From: Streptomyces djakartensis
GTDB lineage: Bacteria; Actinomycetota; Actinomycetes; Streptomycetales; Streptomycetaceae
Direction of reading: 5' to 3'
Assembly: GCF_014651075.1 (NCBI RefSeq)
Contig: NZ_BMWE01000005.1
Coordinates: 310,001 to 374,000 of the forward strand
DNA length: 64,000 nt
Under the pieces are notes generated by a model. It was not told the origin of the DNA and did no database searches. It saw nothing but the letters and a program-made list of their open reading frames with translations. Positions within the stretch are counted from its first letter, which is position 1, and the number at the start of each line of letters is the position of its first letter. This document shows, in pieces, positions 45,435 to 56,894 of the stretch. Made by a program: the position numbers and the translations under genes.

Positions 45435-45930
45435 GTGAGGGGATTGGGTGGGCTGAAGGAGACCGGGGCGCCGTTCGTGGTGCCTGGCCCTTGCGGGGTT
45501 GCGGTCCGTGACCGGCTCAAGCACTTGACCACCGAGGACGAACGCGTGCTGTGCCTGATCGGTGACCGTCTGGGCTCGTTCGCTTCCCGGGACGTGAAGG
45601 CACGGTGTGCGGCCGGGCTGGAGCACGACAGTGAGCTGTGGGCCGGGCGTGAGCGGGCTCTGACGGTGGAGTCGTCCTCGCGGTGGACCGGGTCGGCCAC
45701 CCCCAACCGCACCACCACCCGCCACGACGCGGCGGCCGTGGCGATCGGCCGGCGCGGCCTGGGACACCCGATCCGGCGACGGACGGCACCGCCCCCTGCC
45801 CAGCGGAGTGATGAGCAAGGGCATCGGACCGCCCAGGCCGGCTCGGTGGCCCCGGGGCGTGAGGAACCCCGCCCCACCCGACACCGTTCGGGGTGTCCGG
45901 CTGAGCATGAGCCCTGGCAGCAGGACTCAC
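45435..45930 (+). pseudogene. decayed TnpB-like (IS605-type accessory) gene fragment
   Basis: The frame encodes VAVRDRLKHLTTEDERVLCL, then GDRLGSFASRDVKARCAAGL and RERALTVESSSRWTGSAT, which matches the N-terminal part of a TnpB-like transposon protein family frequent in Streptomyces. After about residue 90 the similarity stops in this frame, and a weak trace (RPLPSGVMSKGIGPP) continues in another frame, so the gene is frameshifted and most of the length, including any nuclease domain, is missing. No element ends were found. Confidence 0.6.
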
Positions 45931-45952
45931 TCCCGCTCAGATCTTGGGAACG

Positions 45953-47203
45953 GTGAGTGTCCTGCCGGAGCTGCGCTATCCGACGGTGACCGAACTGGTC
46001 CGTGCCGCCCGGGGGTTGACGGCACAGCGGCCCGGCGTCTGCGCCTTGCGGCAAGTGGGTACCTCGCGTGCGGGCCGGCCCCTGCACCTGCTGTCGGTGG
46101 GCCGTGCCCGCCGCGCCGTGCTGGTGGTCGCCGGCGCCCACGCCAACGAGCCGACGGGTTCCTGCACGCTGCTCGCGGTCGCCCGGCGGGTGCTGGAGCA
46201 GCGGGAGTTGCGTGACGGCATCTCCTGGCACTTCCTGCTGTGCGCGGACCCCGACGGGGCGAGCCTGCACGTGACACCGGCTCCCCGCAGCCTGTTCGAC
46301 TACCACCTCGGCTTCTTCCGTCCCGCGGGCCCGGAGCAGCCGGAGTGGGCGCCGTCCTTGCTGCCGCCCGACCGGCTGCCGCCCGAGACCCGGGCCCTGA
46401 CCGGCGTCATCGACGAGCTGCGCCCCTACCTCCAGGTGACCCTGCACGGCACGGACCTGGGCGGCAGCTGGGTACAGCTGACGAAGGACGTGCCGGGCCT
46501 CGCCGAGCCGTTCGCCAAGTCGGCGGCGGAGCTGCACATCCCCGTCGAGACGGGCGCCTCGGACGCCGCGGGCTGGCCCGCCTCGGGTCCGGGGGTGCAC
46601 GTGATGCCCGCGCCGGGCGTCGGACCGGCGTACCCGAGCCTGCCGGACGACGCACGGCACAGCACCTGGTTCCACGCCCACCGGTACGGCGGTCTGACGG
46701 CGGTGGTCGAGGTCCCGATGTGGGCGAGCGACCTGGTGGACGACCCGGCTCCGCATCCGGCTCCGGCGGCGGCGATCGGGCGGCTCGCGCACCGGCTTCG
46801 GCGGGACGCGCGGGAGGTGACGCGGGTGCTCGACGGCGCGCTGCCCCGGCTCGACGGCCTGGACGGGCCGTTGCTGCGGGCCGCCCGGTGGGGTCTGGAG
46901 CTGGTGCCGGGGCTGGCCGACGACCTGGTCCACACGCCGCCGGCGGACCGCACCAGGGCGTACGTCGGCAGCGTCGACGCGTTCGCGCGCCGGGTGCCGT
47001 TGCGGGCGGCGGCCATGCTGCTGCGGGTGCTGCGGGGTACCGACGACCGGGCGGCGAAGCAGCTCGAGGAGCTCGTCGCGACCTGGAGCGATGCCTTCGC
47101 GGAGCGTTTCCGCGCCCGCTGGGTGCCCTTGGAGAACCAGGTCGAGCACCAGTCCCGCACGGTGGTGACGGCGGCGCTGCACGCACGCGAGGAGACGCAG
47201 TAG
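45953..47203 (+). CDS. M14-family zinc carboxypeptidase, copy 1
   Basis: 416 residues from GTG 45953. Zinc-binding HxxE in VVAGAHANEPTG (His, Glu), and the third ligand probably His in LQVTLHGTDLGGSWVQLT. The opening LPELRYPTVTELVRAARGL and GTSRAGRPLHLLSVG are shared with the facing gene. No signal peptide, so it is likely cytoplasmic. The substrate could be a peptide or an amide such as those removed by M14 deacylases; this cannot be decided. Confidence 0.85.
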   Translation: MSVLPELRYPTVTELVRAARGLTAQRPGVCALRQVGTSRAGRPLHLLSVGRARRAVLVVAGAHANEPTGSCTLLAVARRVLEQRELRDGISWHFLLCADPDGASLHVTPAPRSLFDYHLGFFRPAGPEQPEWAPSLLPPDRLPPETRALTGVIDELRPYLQVTLHGTDLGGSWVQLTKDVPGLAEPFAKSAAELHIPVETGASDAAGWPASGPGVHVMPAPGVGPAYPSLPDDARHSTWFHAHRYGGLTAVVEVPMWASDLVDDPAPHPAPAAAIGRLAHRLRRDAREVTRVLDGALPRLDGLDGPLLRAARWGLELVPGLADDLVHTPPADRTRAYVGSVDAFARRVPLRAAAMLLRVLRGTDDRAAKQLEELVATWSDAFAERFRARWVPLENQVEHQSRTVVTAALHAREETQ

Positions 47204-47221
47204 GCGACCGCCCCGGGCCAG

Positions 47222-48562
47222 CTACGGCACGGCTGCTCCCGAACCCCGCTCCGGCTCGCCGGCGGGTGTGCGCGCGGGAGGGTGCCGCAGAGCCAGTTCG
47301 AAGGCGGAGAGCACCACGCGTGCCTGGTACTCCGCCTGGCGGGCCACCGGGATCCAGCGCGCCCCCCAGCCGTCGCGGTAGTCGGCGCACCACTCGTCGA
47401 TCAGCAGGTCCAGCTCCGGCAGTGCTCCCACCGGGTCGTGCCCGGTGGCCCGCACGAGCTGGTGCAGCAGCCCGGCGGTGCGCAGCGCCAGCCGCCGCCC
47501 GGAGATGCGCAGGGCGGCCAGGTGAGCGGTGGTCAGGGCCGGGAGGTGGTGGGCCGCGCCGTCGCCGGTGTCCGGGTCCCAGGCGTCGGCGAGGCCGGGG
47601 CAGACCAGTGCGTAGTCGTCGACCGGGGCGAGCAGCCGCGCCGCGTCGGGCACGGCGGCGAGGTGCGGCCGGAGCCGGGCCAGCAGGCCCCGCAGGGTCG
47701 CCGTGTCGTGGCGCAGGGTGCGGCTCACGGAACGCAGTACGGCGTCCCGGTCCGCGGGCGGGGAGCCGTCCGCCACGGCCGTCACGCCCCACATGGGCGC
47801 CTCGACCACCGCGGTGACGGTGCCGTGCCGGTGCGGGTGGTACCACGTCGACTCGACGGCGGCCTCCGTGATGGCCGCGGCCAGCCCGGCCCGGCGCGGC
47901 GGCGGGATCCGGTACACGGCCGCTCCGAGGCCGGGCCAGTACAGGGCGTCGTAGGCGCCGAGTTCGCGGGGGATGCCGAGCCGGGCGGCGGTGCGGGCGA
48001 GGCGCTGGGCGAGGCCGGGCAGGTCGTGGGTGAGTTCCACGAAGCCGCCGCCGACGTCGACGCCGTGCAGGGAGCACTGGAGGAACGGGCGCAGTTCGTC
48101 CTGGATGTCGAGGAGCGCGCGGGTCTCGGGCAGGGTGGCGCCGGCCGCGCCGTCGGGCAGCCACTCGGGTTGCTCCAGGAAGCCGGGCCGGAAGAAGTTC
48201 CGGAAGTGCCGGCCCAGGGTGTACGGGCCGGTCAGCCAGCCCTCGTTGCGGCGCAGTCCGTCCGGGTCGAGGCACAGCAGCAGGTTCCAGGTGGCGTCGG
48301 CGTCCTCGGTGAGCCCCGGGTCGGCCAGCGCCCGCTCGGCCAGGCGCAGCACGGTGGCGCCGCCGACCGGTTCGTTGGCGTGGGGGCCTGCGACGACGAG
48401 GGCCTGGCGGCTGCCGTGGCCGACGGAGAGCAGCCACATGGGTGTGCCCGCGCGGGAGGTGCCGATGCGGCGCAGCCGGGCGTTTCGCGGGTGGCGGGCG
48501 ACGAGGGCGGCGGCCCGGGCGGCCAGTTCGTCGACGGTCGGGTAGCGCGGGAGTGGCGGCAG
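47222..48562 (-). CDS. M14-family zinc carboxypeptidase, copy 2, with probable CTG start
   Basis: 446 residues if begun at CTG 48562. The paralogous copy 1 begins LPELRYPTV; here the matching LPPLPRYPTVDELAARAAAL lies in frame with no ATG, GTG or TTG ahead of it, but a perfect GGGGAGG sits seven bases before the CTG. The first ATG (48439) would remove about 41 conserved residues. Zinc ligands are in VVAGPHANEPVG and LQCSLHGVDVGGGFVEL. The two copies face each other with 18 bp between the stops. Confidence 0.85.
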   Translation of the reverse strand: MPPLPRYPTVDELAARAAALVARHPRNARLRRIGTSRAGTPMWLLSVGHGSRQALVVAGPHANEPVGGATVLRLAERALADPGLTEDADATWNLLLCLDPDGLRRNEGWLTGPYTLGRHFRNFFRPGFLEQPEWLPDGAAGATLPETRALLDIQDELRPFLQCSLHGVDVGGGFVELTHDLPGLAQRLARTAARLGIPRELGAYDALYWPGLGAAVYRIPPPRRAGLAAAITEAAVESTWYHPHRHGTVTAVVEAPMWGVTAVADGSPPADRDAVLRSVSRTLRHDTATLRGLLARLRPHLAAVPDAARLLAPVDDYALVCPGLADAWDPDTGDGAAHHLPALTTAHLAALRISGRRLALRTAGLLHQLVRATGHDPVGALPELDLLIDEWCADYRDGWGARWIPVARQAEYQARVVLSAFELALRHPPARTPAGEPERGSGAAVP

Positions 48563-48737
48563 GGCACACCTCCCCGTTGCGGTGCCGTCGCTTCACCACC
48601 TGTGCATGGTGTACGCACAGTCAGTCACGACTTCAGGGGTACGTCAACACGGTGTGCCGCAAAGCTTTTTCGGCCATCCCCATGATGGCGACGGTTGGTA
48701 ATGCCCAGGCCAGAGCTTGGGTGGGGCTTCGTTTCGG

Positions 48738-49289
48738 TCAGCCGGCCGACAGCCGGAACAGCATCCGTCCGAAGCCCACCTGGTCGCCCTCGCGGACCAC
48801 CGCCGCGCCGACGACGCGCCGGCCGTTCACCGTGGTGCCGTTGGTGGAACCGAGATCGCGCAGCACCCACATGCCGCCCTGATGGCGGAGTTCGGCGTGC
48901 ACCCGGGAGACCGTCTCGTGGTTGAGGCGCAGTCCGCTGGCGGGGTCGCGGCCTATGCGCAGCGGATGGCCGTGCGCCGGGTGGGGCAGCAGCAGCTTGG
49001 GCAGCCGCTCGGCCCGCCAGGCACCGCGCAGCCGTACGGTGAACCCGGAGATCGCCTCGACGGTGCCGAACACGACGCGCGAGAACCGGCTCTCGGTGGG
49101 CAGGTCGGCGGTGAGCACGGCGAGTTCGTCCGGGCGGCGGGCGGCGAGCGCCAGTTCCATGCGGCGGACGAACGTGTCGTGGGACAGGCGGCCCATGGCG
49201 GCGCCGTCGCGGAGCACCTTCAGCGCCCTGTCGCGCTCCGCGTCGGAGAGCCGCGCGGGGTACGTGTTGAACTCGAAGGACGACGTCAC
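48738..49289 (-). CDS. DUF1707 and FHA domain protein
   Basis: 183 residues from GTG 49289. Residues about 12-62 are a DUF1707 domain (LSDAERDRALKVLRDGAAMG, then RRPDELAVLTADLP), common in actinobacteria. Residues about 105-180 are an FHA domain (LRIGRDPASGLRL, ETVSRVHAEL, LGSTNGTTVNGRRV) that binds phosphothreonine peptides. It probably reads out Ser/Thr kinase signalling; no kinase gene is nearby. The ribosome site is weak. Confidence 0.88.
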   Translation of the reverse strand: MTSSFEFNTYPARLSDAERDRALKVLRDGAAMGRLSHDTFVRRMELALAARRPDELAVLTADLPTESRFSRVVFGTVEAISGFTVRLRGAWRAERLPKLLLPHPAHGHPLRIGRDPASGLRLNHETVSRVHAELRHQGGMWVLRDLGSTNGTTVNGRRVVGAAVVREGDQVGFGRMLFRLSAG

Positions 49290-49461
49290 CCGGTGATTGT
49301 CGGGCAGGGCGGCCGGGCTGTCCAGGAACCGGGAGAACGGCCGCCACGGGCTCGTACCGGGCGACACCCGCCGCAAATGGGCGGATGCACCGGCGGATTG
49401 ATCTCGATTGACGCACCATGGACGGGCTACGTCACGGTGAGCAGACGAAGGGGAACCGTCC

Positions 49462-51207
49462 GTGCAGTTCGAGGTGTGGGCACCGCAGGCCGGCCGTGTG
49501 ACGCTCCAGTGCGACGGCGTCACACGGGCGTTGGAGCGCGATCCGGAGCGGCCCGGGTGGTGGTGGGGTGAGGCGGACGCGCGGGACGGGTCCCGGTACG
49601 GCTTCGCGCTGGACGACGGTCCGGTGCTGCCCGATCCGCGTTCGCGGCGGCAACCGGACGGGCCGGACGGACTGAGCGCGGTCGTCGACCACGAGCGGTA
49701 CGCGTGGCGTGCGCCGTGGCGGGGGCGTCCGCTGCCGGGGGCGGTGCTCTACGAGCTGCATGTGGGGACGTACACGCCCGAGGGCACTCTGGACGCGGCG
49801 GCCGAGCGGCTCGGGCATCTCGCCGAACTGGGCGTGACCCACGTGGAACTGATGCCGCTGTGCCCCTTCCCGGGCACGCACGGCTGGGGCTACGAGGGCG
49901 TCTCGCTGTGGGCGGTGCACGAGCCGTACGGCGGGCCCGAGGCGCTGAAACGCTTCGTCGACCGGGCCCATGAGCTCGGGCTGGGCGTGGTGCTGGACGT
50001 GGTGCACAACCACTTCGGCCCGTCGGGCAACTACCTCCCCGTCTTCGGGCCGTACCTGACGGACACCCACCACACACCTTGGGGCGCCGCGGTCAACCTT
50101 GACGCGCCCGGCTCGGACGAGGTGCGCGCGTACCTCGTCGGCAGCGCGCTGGCGTGGCTGCGCGACTATCGGCTCGACGGGCTGCGCCTGGACGCGGTGC
50201 ACGCGCTGGTGGACACGCGCGCGCTGCACTTCCTGGAGGAGCTGTCGACGGCCGTGGACGCCCTGGCCGCCGAGGTGGACCGGCCGCTGTTCCTGGTCGC
50301 CGAGTCGGACCTGAACGACCCGCGGCTCATCACCTCCCGCGCCGAGGGCGGCCTCGGTGTGCACGCGCAGTGGAACGACGACTTCCATCACGCCCTGCAC
50401 ACCACTCTGACCGGCGAGTCGCAGGGCTACTACGCCGACTTCGCGCGGGCCGGCCTCGGCGGCCTCGCCAAGACCCTGACAGGCGGCTGGTTCCACGACG
50501 GTACGTACTCGAGCTTCCGCGAGCGGCACCACGGACGCCCCCTGGACCGTACGCGGGTGGCCGGACACCGGCTGCTCGGCTATGGCCAGACCCACGACCA
50601 GGTCGGCAACCGCGCCCAGGGGGACCGGCTTTCGGCCCTGCTCTCCCCCGGGCTGGCGGCCTGCGCCGCCACGCTGATCCTTACGGCGCCGTTCACTCCG
50701 ATGCTCTTCATGGGCGAGGAGTGGGCGGCGGGCACGCCCTGGCAGTTCTTCACCGACCACACCGACCCGGAGCTCGCGGACGCGGTACGGCGCGGCAGGC
50801 GGCGGGAGTTCGCTGCGCACGGCTGGAAGGAGGAGGACGTCCCCGACCCGCAGGACCCGGCGACCCGGGACCGCTCCTGCCTCGACTGGTCCGAGCCGGA
50901 GCGCGAGCCCCACGCGCGCGTGCTGGCCTGGTACCGGCAGCTCCTCGCCCTGCGCCACGAGCAGCCCGACCTCACCGATCCGGATCTCGCCGACACCAAG
51001 GTGGCCTACGACGAGGAGCGCCGCTGGATCGCCTTCCGGCGCGGGGACGTCCTCGTTGCGGTGAACCTCGCGCGGGAACCGGCGGCACTGGCACTCGGCG
51101 TCCCGCACGCGCGCGTCCTGGCCGCCTGGGAGCCGGTGGCGGCCCCCGGGGCGGACGGGGTGGTGCACGTGCCCGGGGAGTCGGGTGTGGTGCTGTTGCA
51201 GGAATGA
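49462..51207 (+). CDS. treZ: malto-oligosyltrehalose trehalohydrolase TreZ
   Basis: 581 residues. Releases trehalose from the end made by TreY. N-terminal E-set domain (FEVWAPQAGRVTLQCDG), then a GH13 barrel: VLYELHVGTYTPEGTL, VVLDVVHNHFGPSGNYL, nucleophile Asp in DGLRLDAVHAL, acid/base Glu in FLVAESDLNDP, and GYGQTHDQVGNRAQGDRLSA. The GTG follows GAAGGGG. It is separated from treY by 7 kb with unrelated genes between, unlike the compact treXYZ clusters of some bacteria. Confidence 0.95.
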   Translation: MQFEVWAPQAGRVTLQCDGVTRALERDPERPGWWWGEADARDGSRYGFALDDGPVLPDPRSRRQPDGPDGLSAVVDHERYAWRAPWRGRPLPGAVLYELHVGTYTPEGTLDAAAERLGHLAELGVTHVELMPLCPFPGTHGWGYEGVSLWAVHEPYGGPEALKRFVDRAHELGLGVVLDVVHNHFGPSGNYLPVFGPYLTDTHHTPWGAAVNLDAPGSDEVRAYLVGSALAWLRDYRLDGLRLDAVHALVDTRALHFLEELSTAVDALAAEVDRPLFLVAESDLNDPRLITSRAEGGLGVHAQWNDDFHHALHTTLTGESQGYYADFARAGLGGLAKTLTGGWFHDGTYSSFRERHHGRPLDRTRVAGHRLLGYGQTHDQVGNRAQGDRLSALLSPGLAACAATLILTAPFTPMLFMGEEWAAGTPWQFFTDHTDPELADAVRRGRRREFAAHGWKEEDVPDPQDPATRDRSCLDWSEPEREPHARVLAWYRQLLALRHEQPDLTDPDLADTKVAYDEERRWIAFRRGDVLVAVNLAREPAALALGVPHARVLAAWEPVAAPGADGVVHVPGESGVVLLQE

Positions 51208-51258
51208 CGCGACGCCCCGCCCGCGGCGACCACGCCCAGGCCCTGCCGCCGGAGCCCG

Positions 51259-52251
51259 CTACAGGGCGTCGTCCGTGTCCCGCAGGTCCGACACGCGTTC
51301 CAGCAGGATCGGCTCCCAGGCGTGGCGCAGCTGCGTCCTCGCGGGGGTGAGCCGGGCGGTGTCCCGGCCGGTGAGGGCCTCGGCGAGACGGGCGACGCTG
51401 TCGCAGCGGGCGAGCCACAGGCCGCGCAGGCAGGGCCGGGCGCCGTAGCCGGCGAGGGTGGCGGCGCGGACCGCGGCGGGCGAGCCGACGGCGAGGGCGA
51501 GGCCCGCGATGTCCTCGGCCGGGTCGCCGACGGCCGCATCGGCCCAGCCGAGGACGCCGCGCACCCGTCCGTCGGCGCTGACCACGAGGTGCCCGCCCGT
51601 GAGGGCGTGGTGGGTGAGGACCATCGAGCCGGGCTGGGCGGCGAGCTGTGCGGCGGCGGCCGCGGTGAGCTGGTTCAGGCGGGCGGCGTCGAACTCGTCG
51701 GCCGCCGCGAGTCCTTCCGCGGTGCGCGCTGCGGACCGGCGCAGCGCCTCCAGGGAGCGCGGGGCGGTCCGTGGCACGCCGATGCCCTCGGCCTGCCGCA
51801 GCGGCACCTCACGCAGTCCCGCCAGCAGTCCGGCCAGGTCGGTCTCACCGACGGCGGACACGTCGTGCTCCTCCCCCGAGCCGCCCGGCACCTTGGTGTC
51901 CAGCGTGTAGGTCAGCCCGGGCGCCCATTCGCCGTGCGCCACGCTGGCCGGAACCGTCACCGGGACGTGCGGGCGGACGAGGTCGCGCAGGCGCAGTTCG
52001 CGGCGCTGGCGCAGGGTGGCCTCGCGGTCGGGGGCGAGGCGCAGCACATGGCGGGTGCCGACCCACCAGGTGGCGGGTTCGGCGCCGGCGGTGGCGGGCC
52101 GGACCTCGGGGCCGCCGCCCTGCCGGGTCTCCTTGCCGCCCTTGCCGTCGTCGAGCAGGGAACGGACGAGTGCGCGGACGGTGTCCGCGCTGGGGGTCGG
52201 TGCCTGGGTCATGGTCGCGCCGTTGTCGTCGGGGAGGCGTGTGGGGGACAT
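51259..52251 (-). CDS. APH-type phosphotransferase family protein
   Basis: 330 residues from ATG 52251, which is eight bases after the M24 peptidase stop and has GGAG about 12 bases upstream; an internal ATG at 52212 lacks a ribosome site. It has kinase-like parts: ATWWVGTRHVLRLAPDREAT with the Lys position apparently replaced by Arg, and MVLTHHALTGGHLVVSADGR followed by VRGVLGWADAAVGDPAEDIA. In the first, the catalytic-loop HxDxxxxN is degenerate (HHALTGGH), so catalysis is doubtful. Probably co-transcribed with the peptidase gene. Confidence 0.8.
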   Translation of the reverse strand: MSPTRLPDDNGATMTQAPTPSADTVRALVRSLLDDGKGGKETRQGGGPEVRPATAGAEPATWWVGTRHVLRLAPDREATLRQRRELRLRDLVRPHVPVTVPASVAHGEWAPGLTYTLDTKVPGGSGEEHDVSAVGETDLAGLLAGLREVPLRQAEGIGVPRTAPRSLEALRRSAARTAEGLAAADEFDAARLNQLTAAAAAQLAAQPGSMVLTHHALTGGHLVVSADGRVRGVLGWADAAVGDPAEDIAGLALAVGSPAAVRAATLAGYGARPCLRGLWLARCDSVARLAEALTGRDTARLTPARTQLRHAWEPILLERVSDLRDTDDAL

Positions 52252-52259
52252 CGGTGGCG

Positions 52260-53387
52260 TCACTCCACTATGACCAGCTCGCGGGAGGTGGTGTTCAGGC
52301 GCCGTCCGCCGTCCTCGGTGACGGTCACGATGTCCTCGATGCGCACGCCGAACCGGCCGGGCAGGTAGATGCCGGGTTCCACGGAGAAGCACATGCCGGG
52401 CACGAGGGACTGCTCCTCGCCTTCGATCATGTAGGGCGGCTCGTGGGTGGTGACGCCGATGCCGTGTCCGGTGCGGTGGATGAAGTACTCGCCGTAACCG
52501 GCGTCGGCGATGACCGCCCGGGCGGCCCGGTCGACGTCCTGGCAGGCGGCGCCCGGCCGCACGGCGCTGAAGCCCGCTTCCTGCGCCGCGCGCACGACGT
52601 CGTGGACGCGGCGTTCCTCCTCGGTGGGTTCGCCGACGTGGACGGTGCGGGAGGTGTCGGAGCCGTAGCCGTCCTTGAGACCGCCGAAGTCGAGGACGAC
52701 CATGTCGCCGCGTTCGATGACACGGTCGCCCGCCTCGTGGTGGGGGTCGGCGCCGTTGGGGCCGGAGGCGACGATCGTGAAATCGACCGTCTGGTGCCCG
52801 TGGCTGCGCAAGCGCCGGTCGAGATCCGCGGCCACCTCGGCCTCCCGGCGCCCGGCGAAGCGGACCTTCCGGATCTCTTCGAACGTCGCGTCGGCGGCGG
52901 CTCCCGCGGCCGTCATGAGGTCCAGTTCGGCCGCGTCCTTGACGGCGCGCAGCATCGGCAGGGCCTCGGTGAGCGAGGTGTAGGAGCTGCCGGGCATCGC
53001 CTTCCCGAGCGCCAGCAGGTGCAGGGCCCAGGCGTTGTCGCTGATGCCGAACCGGCCGGAGGCGTCCAGCAGGGTGGCGGCGGCGGTGTAGGGGTCCTTG
53101 CCGTCGGCCCAGTCGCACAGGGTCAGGGCGGGCGCACCGGCCGCCCTCCGGGCGTCCGGGGCCTCCAGGGCCGGGACGACGAGGACGGGGTCATGGCCCG
53201 CGGTGAGAACCAGCAGGGTGAGCCGTTCGGTGACGGCCGGGGGTGTGTAGCCGGTGAGCCACACCAGGTCCGGTCCCGGGGCCACCAGCAGACCCGCGAG
53301 ACCGGCCTCGGCGGCCTCCCGCGCGGCGCGCTCCATGCGGGCCCGGTAGTCGTCGGCGGTGAAGGACGCGGCCGTGCTTCCGGTCAT
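52260..53387 (-). CDS. M24-family aminopeptidase (Xaa-Pro type)
   Basis: 375 residues. N-terminal creatinase-like domain (GLAGLLVAPGPDLVWLTGYT), then a pita-bread domain with metal ligands in GDMVVLDFGGLKDGYGSDTS (two Asp), FIHRTGHGIGVTTHEPP (His), FSVEPGIYLP (Glu) and VRIEDIVTVTEDG (Glu). It should remove N-terminal residues before proline in the cytoplasm. First gene of a two-gene unit with the APH-type gene. Confidence 0.93.
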   Translation of the reverse strand: MTGSTAASFTADDYRARMERAAREAAEAGLAGLLVAPGPDLVWLTGYTPPAVTERLTLLVLTAGHDPVLVVPALEAPDARRAAGAPALTLCDWADGKDPYTAAATLLDASGRFGISDNAWALHLLALGKAMPGSSYTSLTEALPMLRAVKDAAELDLMTAAGAAADATFEEIRKVRFAGRREAEVAADLDRRLRSHGHQTVDFTIVASGPNGADPHHEAGDRVIERGDMVVLDFGGLKDGYGSDTSRTVHVGEPTEEERRVHDVVRAAQEAGFSAVRPGAACQDVDRAARAVIADAGYGEYFIHRTGHGIGVTTHEPPYMIEGEEQSLVPGMCFSVEPGIYLPGRFGVRIEDIVTVTEDGGRRLNTTSRELVIVE

Positions 53388-53571
53388 CCGGGCCTCCCAG
53401 GGCGGACGAAGGGGCTACGGGCAGCATCCTGCCCCGCCGGAGGGGGCGGCGCGAGCCATCTGCGAACTCGGCCCGGGCCCGGCTCCCGGGAGCGGAGGAT
53501 CACTCAGGCAGCCGGCTAACGCCTACACGCATGACATCCATTAGCCATTAGGTGTGAGGGGGCGTACGACC

Positions 53572-53905
53572 GTGCTCGTACTGGCGCACATCAGCGATCT
53601 GCGTCTGGACGGGAGCCCGCGGGCGACGGAGCGCGCCGAGCGGGTGCGCGACCGGCTGTGGGAGCTGCCGGAGCGGGTGGGCGCGCTGCTGGTGACCGGT
53701 GACATCGCGGACGACGGCCTCCCGGCCCTGCTCGCCTTCCACCACCCGCCGTCGGCACTGCGCCACCCGCTGCCTGACGTGTACCGGCCGCTGCTCCTGC
53801 CCTGGGAGGGCGAGCCGGCCGCCGACCGGGAGGCGCCGCCCGGGCTCGCCTTCCATGTGCTGGACGACGCGGGACGAGGGGGTCACCTGACGAGGTGGTT
53901 CCCGG
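53572..53905 (+). pseudogene. metallophosphoesterase gene with large internal deletions
   Basis: The frame from GTG 53572 reads LVLAHISDLRLDGSPRATER, then LLVTGDIADDG, then at once LLAFHHPPSALRHPLPD, and then LLLPWEGEPA and LAFHVLDDAG to RWFP. In intact relatives about 80 residues with the GNHD motif lie between the second and third pieces, and the GHxH part lies before the last. The first motif has R where the metal ligand H is expected (DLRLDG for DLHLDG), and the frame has lost its stop and runs into the next gene. It is therefore a remnant, although the 5' ribosome site GAGGGGG is still there. Confidence 0.8.
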
Positions 53906-53907
53906 GG

Positions 53908-54471
53908 TCACGCGACCACGGCCGGTACGACCGTCAGCTGCTGATAGCCACCGCCGCGGTGCCGGACCGTCAGCCTGACCTCCGAGCCGGGCCGGGCGCG
54001 GGCGACGGCCCGGGCCAGGTCGGCGGCCGTGTCGATGCGGGTCGTGCCGAAGGCGAGCAGGATGTCGCCCCGTACCAGGCCCGCCGAGTGCCCCGGTCCG
54101 GGAACATGGACGCCGACCACCCGGGCTCCCGGCTTCCTCGCGTCCATGACCTGCACGCCCAGCGTCGCGGTGGCGGGCACCACCGCGGCGGCGGACGGCG
54201 AGGGGCCGGAACGCGACGGCGTGGAGCGCCATCGCGGCTCGATGACTCCGCCCTTGCCGATCAGCGTGACGCCCATCGCGCCGAGGCCGACCCCGGACAG
54301 GACCAGGGCCGCGCCGAGAAACCCGGCGAACAGCACGTTGAGCAGTCGCCGTCCCGCCCGGCGGCGCCCGTGCGGCCGCAGGCGGACAGGCTGTCCGGCC
54401 CCGGCGGCCGGCGCCGCCCCGTCGGGCTCCTGACCCGGCATCGGCTTGGGTCGCAGCGCGGTCTGTTCCAT
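53908..54471 (-). CDS. membrane-anchored PDZ-domain protein
   Basis: 187 residues from ATG 54471 (GGGGAGCC upstream). About 45 cytoplasmic residues, one membrane segment (LLNVLFAGFLGAALVLSGVG), a short linker and a C-terminal PDZ domain (LGVQVMDARKPGARVVGVHV, then GHSAGLVRGDILLAFGTTRI). It resembles the PDZ part of HtrA-like proteases without the protease. The PDZ would face outside the membrane and bind peptide C-termini. Confidence 0.85.
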   Translation of the reverse strand: MEQTALRPKPMPGQEPDGAAPAAGAGQPVRLRPHGRRRAGRRLLNVLFAGFLGAALVLSGVGLGAMGVTLIGKGGVIEPRWRSTPSRSGPSPSAAAVVPATATLGVQVMDARKPGARVVGVHVPGPGHSAGLVRGDILLAFGTTRIDTAADLARAVARARPGSEVRLTVRHRGGGYQQLTVVPAVVA

Positions 54472-54613
54472 GGCTCCCCTCCGGATGGTGCGGATCGCCG
54501 CCGGCTGATGCGGAACGATCACGGTGGGAGCCCTACCCGGGACATCGGCGCACGACGAGCCACGAACGAGTGAGACTGACCGGCGCCGGATGCGACCGGT
54601 GCGCCGCGCCGTC

Positions 54614-56788
<2,175 letters not shown>

Positions 56789-56894
56789 CTACCCGGCGCC
56801 CCGCGGCGGCATCCGCGGGGCGGGACATGATCACACCATCGCGTGAATCGCGGCTGGATGTACGGGAGTTCCCGTCGAACGGGTGGGGGCCGGC

